Of a stretch of DNA of 12,426 nt, positions 9,313 through 12,426 are shown one piece after another (positions within the stretch are counted from its first letter, which is position 1; each line of letters starts with the position of its first letter). Origin of the DNA: an uncultured Collinsella sp. (GTDB lineage Bacteria; Actinomycetota; Coriobacteriia; Coriobacteriales; Coriobacteriaceae); contig CABQMC010000025.1 in NCBI GenBank assembly GCA_902465115.1, forward strand, positions 1 to 12,426, written 5' to 3'. The notes under the pieces were generated by a model that ran no database searches, had not been told where the DNA came from, and saw nothing but the letters and a program-made list of their open reading frames with translations. The translations under genes were made by a program, and so were the position numbers.

Positions 9313-9337
9313 TTTTTCTCGAACCCCTCAGCGCAAA

Positions 9338-9386
9338 ACGTCCGTTAACAGGAGCGCGCGTGGACGTCTTTTGCTCGCCCGCGCGC
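9338..9386 (-). terminator. Two mutually exclusive hairpins after upp, possible weak terminator
   Basis: Hairpin A pairs CGCGCGC (9380-9386) with GCGCGCG (9354-9360) and can extend with two bulges. Hairpin B pairs GGACGT (9362-9367) with ACGTCC (9338-9343) and is followed on the minus strand by UUUU (9338-9335). The two share bases 9354-9367 and cannot form together. B could end upp transcription, with A as its competitor. The stem of B is short and its loop long (18 bases), so terminator strength is doubtful. Confidence 0.4.
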
Positions 9387-9430
9387 ACCATTTCTTCGTA
9401 TTTTCGACGTTAGCCGGTATGGCCCAGAGA

Positions 9431-10078
9431 TTACAGCGTGCCGTAGATGCGGTCGCCGGCGTCGCCCAGGCCGGGAACGATGTAGGCGGCCTCGTTGAGA
9501 TGGTCGTCGATGGCGCACGTATAAATATGTACGTCGGGGTCCTTTTCGGTCAGTGACTTGAGGCCCTCAGGCGCGGCGACGATGCACAGCATGCGGATGT
9601 CCTTGACACCGCGCTCGCGCAGGTAGCTGATGGCCATCTCGGCCGAACCGCCCGTGGCGAGCATGGGGTCGACGACCAGGCAGATGCGCTGGTCGATATC
9701 CTTGGGCATCTTGCAGTAATACTCGTGCGGCTCGTGGGTGACCTCGTCGCGCTCCATGCCGATGTGGCCCACGCGAGCGGAGGGCACCAGGTCGAGGATG
9801 CCGTCGACCATGCCAAGGCCCGCACGCAGGATGGGCACGATGGCGAGTTTCTTGCCGGCGAGCTGTTTGAACGTGGCAGTAGTGATGGGGGTCTCGACTT
9901 CGACGTCTTCCATGGGCAGGTCGCGCATGGCCTCGTAGCCGTCAAAAAGTGCGAGTTCGCGCACGAGCTGGCGGAACTGGTTGGTGCCGGTGTTTTTGTC
10001 GCGCAGAATCGACAGCTTGTGCTGGACGAGCGGGTGGTCGACAAGCGTCACACGGGACGCGTCGTAGGTGACGGTCAT
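9431..10078 (-). CDS. upp: Uracil phosphoribosyltransferase
   Basis: Upp converts uracil and PRPP to UMP in the cytoplasm, the main uracil salvage step. From ATG 10078 the protein has 215 residues, close to the 209 of B. subtilis. It shows the N-terminal [17 protein letters not shown], the segment [12 protein letters not shown] (82-93), the PRPP-binding loop [11 protein letters not shown] (135-145), and the C-terminal uracil-binding stretch [16 protein letters not shown] (199-214). The frame is open for 20 more codons upstream, to 10138, but that extension has no ribosome site or family similarity. AAAGGGG lies 10 bases before ATG 10078, a rather long gap. Upp next to the atp operon is also the B. 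subtilis arrangement. Its leader contains two overlapping hairpins. Confidence 0.97.
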   Translation of the reverse strand: MTVTYDASRVTLVDHPLVQHKLSILRDKNTGTNQFRQLVRELALFDGYEAMRDLPMEDVEVETPITTATFKQLAGKKLAIVPILRAGLGMVDGILDLVPSARVGHIGMERDEVTHEPHEYYCKMPKDIDQRICLVVDPMLATGGSAEMAISYLRERGVKDIRMLCIVAAPEGLKSLTEKDPDVHIYTCAIDDHLNEAAYIVPGLGDAGDRIYGTL

Positions 10079-10201
10079 GGGTTGATTGCCCCTTTCGTTG
10101 CGGCCGCAAAACGGCCTTGCTGACAAGGCGCGAAGCAATGTTGCCGCCGCACGCCATGCATTAGTTTAGCGGTTTGTTATATCGAGCAGACCATCACAGC
10201 C
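10079..10201 (-). promoter_or_regulatory. Structured leader of upp
   Basis: Within this 123-base gap GCCTTG-CTGA-CAAGGC (10114-10129, 6-bp stem, 4-base loop) and GGCCG-CAAAA-CGGCC (10102-10116, 5-bp stem, 5-base loop) overlap by three bases, so only one can form at a time. The second ends about five bases before the upp ribosome site. I see no PyrR-binding consensus, and no promoter better than an isolated TATAAC on the minus strand near 10180. Upp may be read from the tsaC-glpK transcript. Confidence 0.4.
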
Positions 10202-11743
10202 CTACTGTGCGGTGCTGAGCGAGCGCCTGACTGCATCACGCCAGCCCGCAAGGTTTTGCTCGCGGCGTTCGGCGGACATGTGGGGAAGGAAGGTCCTAAC
10301 GATCTGGGCATTTTGCTCCAGCTCTTCAAGGTCTTCCCAATAGCCGACGGCAAGACCCGCCAAGTACGCGGCGCCGATTGCCGTGGTCTCCACCGTCTCG
10401 CATTGCAGCACGGGGATATCCAGCAGGTCGGCCTGGAATTGCATGATGAACTCGTTGCGCGAGGCACCGCCATCGACAGACAGGCGCTCGATCGAAAGCC
10501 CCACGTCCTGCTCCATGGCGCGCAGCACGTCGTAGCTCTGATAGGCCATGGATTCGCAGGCGGCACGTACGATGGTCGCACGGCTCGAGGCACCGGTCAG
10601 GCCGCACACGATACCGCGGGCACGCGGGTCCCACCAGGGAGCGCCCAGGCCAGCGAAGGCGGGAACGAAGTAGCAGCCCTCGTTGTCGCTAATCGAAGCG
10701 GCGAGTTGTGCCGACTCGCTCACGCTCGAGATGATGCCCATGTTGTTGCGCAGCCAGTTCATGGTGGAACCGGCGGCAAAGATAGAACCCTCGAGCGCAT
10801 AGCTGATCTTGCCGTCCGCGGCGATACCGATCGTGGAGACCAGACCGTTCTTGGATTCGACGACCTCGTCGCCGGTGTTCATGAGCATAAAGCAACCCGT
10901 GCCATAGGTGTTTTTGGTCTGGCCGGGATGGAAGCAGCAGTGGCCGAACAGCGACGCCTGCTGATCGCCCGCCACGCCCATGATGGGCGGCATGTTGGTC
11001 ATGATGTCGCTCGCGACGCGGCCGTAGTCGCCCGAGCTCCAACGGACCTCGGGCATCATGGAACGTGGAACGTCAAAGAGCGCCAGCAGGTCGTCGTCCC
11101 AATCGAGCGTATGGATATTAAAGAGCGCCGTGCGGCTGGCATTGGTGTAGTCGGTGGCAAAGACCTGACTGCCGGTGAGGTTGTAGATGAGCCAGGTGTC
11201 GATGGTGCCGAACATGAGGTCGCCCGCCGCCGCGCTCTCACGCGCACCGTCGACGTTGTCGAGGATCCACTGCACCTTGGAAGCCGAGAAATACGGATCG
11301 AGCGTGAGTCCCGTGCGGGAGCGCACCAGCTCTTCTGCGCCCCGCTCGACCAGCTCGTCGATCAGAGGTGCGGTGCGACGGCATTGCCACACGATGGCGT
11401 TATAGATGGGTTGGCCGCTTATGCGGTCCCACACCACCGTGGTCTCGCGCTGGTTGGAGATACCGATGGCGGCTATGCGGTCAGAATGGATGCCGCTCTT
11501 AAACTGGACCTCCATCATCACGCCGATCTGGCTGGCAAGCACCTCCATGGGGTCTTGCTCTATCCAACCGGGACGCGGGAAGCTGGTTTTGACGCTACGA
11601 CGTGCCTGCGCGACGATGCAGCCGTACTCGTCGACGATGGTCGCAAGTACCGAGGTGGTGCCGCAGTCGAGCGCCATTATGTAGGAACCGCCAAAGTCAA
11701 ACGAGGCATCTTCCATGCCCAGGCTGCCCAGATTCAACGACAT
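10202..11743 (-). CDS. glpK: Glycerol kinase (FGGY family) with unusual N-terminal signature
   Basis: GlpK phosphorylates glycerol to sn-glycerol 3-phosphate in the cytoplasm. The 513-residue protein matches E. coli GlpK along its length. Glycerol-binding residues are present: Arg99-Glu100 (NQRETT), Tyr151 (DPYFS) and Asp260 (AGDQQ). The nucleotide-binding parts KNTYGTGCFMLMNTG (277-291) and VDGGASRN (423-430) are intact. Two oddities: the signature normally LDQGTTSSRA reads LDCGTTSVLA (25-34), losing the Gln and the ADP-contacting Arg; and neither the GGKGG fructose-bisphosphate loop nor the regulatory His of Gram-positive GlpK appears in 238-256. There are about 15 extra N-terminal residues. 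ATG 11743 has GAAAGG eight bases upstream and lies 13 bases after tsaC, so they are probably co-transcribed. No glpF or glpO is visible. Another polyol substrate is possible but less likely given the close match. Confidence 0.94.
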   Translation of the reverse strand: MSLNLGSLGMEDASFDFGGSYIMALDCGTTSVLATIVDEYGCIVAQARRSVKTSFPRPGWIEQDPMEVLASQIGVMMEVQFKSGIHSDRIAAIGISNQRETTVVWDRISGQPIYNAIVWQCRRTAPLIDELVERGAEELVRSRTGLTLDPYFSASKVQWILDNVDGARESAAAGDLMFGTIDTWLIYNLTGSQVFATDYTNASRTALFNIHTLDWDDDLLALFDVPRSMMPEVRWSSGDYGRVASDIMTNMPPIMGVAGDQQASLFGHCCFHPGQTKNTYGTGCFMLMNTGDEVVESKNGLVSTIGIAADGKISYALEGSIFAAGSTMNWLRNNMGIISSVSESAQLAASISDNEGCYFVPAFAGLGAPWWDPRARGIVCGLTGASSRATIVRAACESMAYQSYDVLRAMEQDVGLSIERLSVDGGASRNEFIMQFQADLLDIPVLQCETVETTAIGAAYLAGLAVGYWEDLEELEQNAQIVRTFLPHMSAERREQNLAGWRDAVRRSLSTAQ

Positions 11744-11756
11744 CGCTTATACCTTT

Positions 11757-12426
11757 CTATTGCATCGGGTCGGACAGGACCCGTTCGATCTCTGATGCGG
11801 GAAGTGCGCCTTGGCGCAGGATCTGGAGCCCGCCGTGCTGGAACGACACGATGGTCGAGGCGTCGCGACACGGGGTCTCACCGGCGTCGACGGCAACATC
11901 GACCCCCTCCAGGATGCGACCCTCGACGGCAGCAAAGCTTGCCGGCGAAGGCGCGCCGTGCGTGTTGGCGCTCGTGCAGGCAAGGGGACTGCCGCAGGCG
12001 CGGATGAGCGCTTGGACCACGGGAGAGGCCGAAGCGCGCAGGGCCACCGTGTCGTCGGCAGCGCGCATAAAGGTCGGCACGCAGGGGGCTGCCTTGACCA
12101 CGATAGTCAGGGCTCCCGGCCAGCATCGTCGCGCGAGTACGCGGGCATCTTCCGGGATATCCACGCCATAGCGGTCGAGTGCTTCGACGCCATCGACCAG
12201 CCAAGCGACAGTTTGCGTGAGTTCACGTTGCTTGAGAGTGAAGATACGGCGATAGCCGGTGCCGAGCGCAGGAACTGCGGCGCCATTGACGGCAGCCTGC
12301 GGATCGCGCGGCCACGATGGGAATTCGCTTGTATCTTGGGGCACGGCGTCCGAGAAGGCGTTGACTGCCACGGCGACACCGTAGACGGTCTCGGTCGGGA
12401 TCAAAACCAGGCCGCCGCGGCCGAGC
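11757..12426 (-). CDS. tsaC: tRNA threonylcarbamoyladenosine synthase, TsaC/YwlC/Sua5 type, 5' end cut by window edge
   Basis: This enzyme makes threonylcarbamoyl-AMP from threonine, bicarbonate and ATP for the t6A modification next to ANN-reading anticodons. The visible 223 codons continue off the right edge; the frame upstream of the TTG at 12404 reads LGRGGLV before LIPTETVYG, so 12404 is not the start. Motifs: PTETVYG (12398-12378), KQR (12233-12225, the K-x-R of the active site), WPGALTIVV, TVALRASASP, the SAN motif in CTSANTHG, and a terminal STIVS...ILRQGALP. There is no room for the extra Sua5 C-terminal domain, so it is the short form. The stretch between PTETVYG and KQR is 48 residues here against about 17 in E. 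coli TsaC, a clear insertion. It ends 13 bases before glpK. Confidence 0.92.
   Translation of the reverse strand, partial: LGRGGLVLIPTETVYGVAVAVNAFSDAVPQDTSEFPSWPRDPQAAVNGAAVPALGTGYRRIFTLKQRELTQTVAWLVDGVEALDRYGVDIPEDARVLARRCWPGALTIVVKAAPCVPTFMRAADDTVALRASASPVVQALIRACGSPLACTSANTHGAPSPASFAAVEGRILEGVDVAVDAGETPCRDASTIVSFQHGGLQILRQGALPASEIERVLSDPMQ

Larger units (their letters stand above)
9161..9430. other. Non-coding region between upp and the atp operon
   Basis: This 270-base stretch is visibly richer in A/T than the genes around it and has no convincing reading frame on either strand. From right to left it holds two overlapping GC-rich hairpins just after upp, two near-identical 10-11 base direct repeats, a 6-bp stem hairpin, and the best promoter candidate for the atp operon, followed by a leader of about 45 bases before GTG 9160. 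It is the main regulatory segment of the window. Confidence 0.7.

Noticed and set aside
10079..10138. Longer upp start giving 235 residues
   Set aside because: The extra 20 residues are read from the structured leader, lack a ribosome site and match nothing in the family; ATG 10078 fits the usual length.
10079..10201. PyrR attenuator or T-box riboswitch before upp
   Set aside because: I found no PyrR-binding consensus and no T-box sequence; the hairpins are short and lack a terminator U-tract.
10256..12007. 583-codon open frame on the plus strand over glpK and tsaC
   Set aside because: It is antisense to two clear genes and shows no recognisable domain; its start lies inside glpK without a ribosome site.

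Overview
The window looks like a chromosomal core region of a GC-rich Gram-positive bacterium. The protein sequences resemble those of Coriobacteriia such as Collinsella, but that lineage guess rests on general resemblance and was not searched. Gram-positive signs are a LytR-CpsA-Psr (LCP) wall-polymer ligase, a Cys-type MurA, strong AGGAGG-like ribosome sites, frequent GTG/TTG starts, and a gene order close to the Bacillus subtilis tsaC(ywlC)...upp-atp...murAA region. Every real gene lies on the minus strand, so transcription runs from the right edge to the left edge.

Layout in transcription order. (1) 12426-11757: a TsaC/YwlC-type tRNA threonylcarbamoyladenosine synthase, cut at its 5' end by the window edge. 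(2) 11743-10202: glycerol kinase glpK, 13 bases after tsaC. (3) 10078-9431: uracil phosphoribosyltransferase upp, behind a 123-base leader with overlapping hairpins. (4) 9430-9161: a 270-base non-coding stretch holding the probable atp promoter, an inverted repeat across it, a direct repeat and two mutually exclusive hairpins. (5) 9160-2265: a complete F1Fo ATP synthase operon in the classical order, I-like, B, E, F, H, A, G, D, C. Its genes overlap or nearly abut, apart from a 124-base leader before atpE. (6) 2264-2177: a short gap with a strong intrinsic-terminator-like hairpin whose U-tract runs straight into the murA ribosome site. (7) 2176-893: murA. (8) 880-1: an LCP-family protein truncated by the left edge.

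The genes cover energy coupling (the ATP synthase, predicted proton-driven), pyrimidine salvage, glycerol entry into glycolysis and lipid synthesis, tRNA modification, and two cell-envelope steps (first committed step of peptidoglycan synthesis, and attachment of secondary polymers to the wall). The terminator between atpC and murA suggests the energy and envelope blocks are only partly coupled.

I saw no mobile element, CRISPR array, rRNA or tRNA gene, and no evidence of a new multi-gene system. The points worth a second look are local: unusual residues in the GlpK phosphate-binding signature and loss of both known GlpK control sites, an insertion of about 31 residues in TsaC, an insertion in AtpA, a probable signal peptide on AtpF, and several structured leaders.
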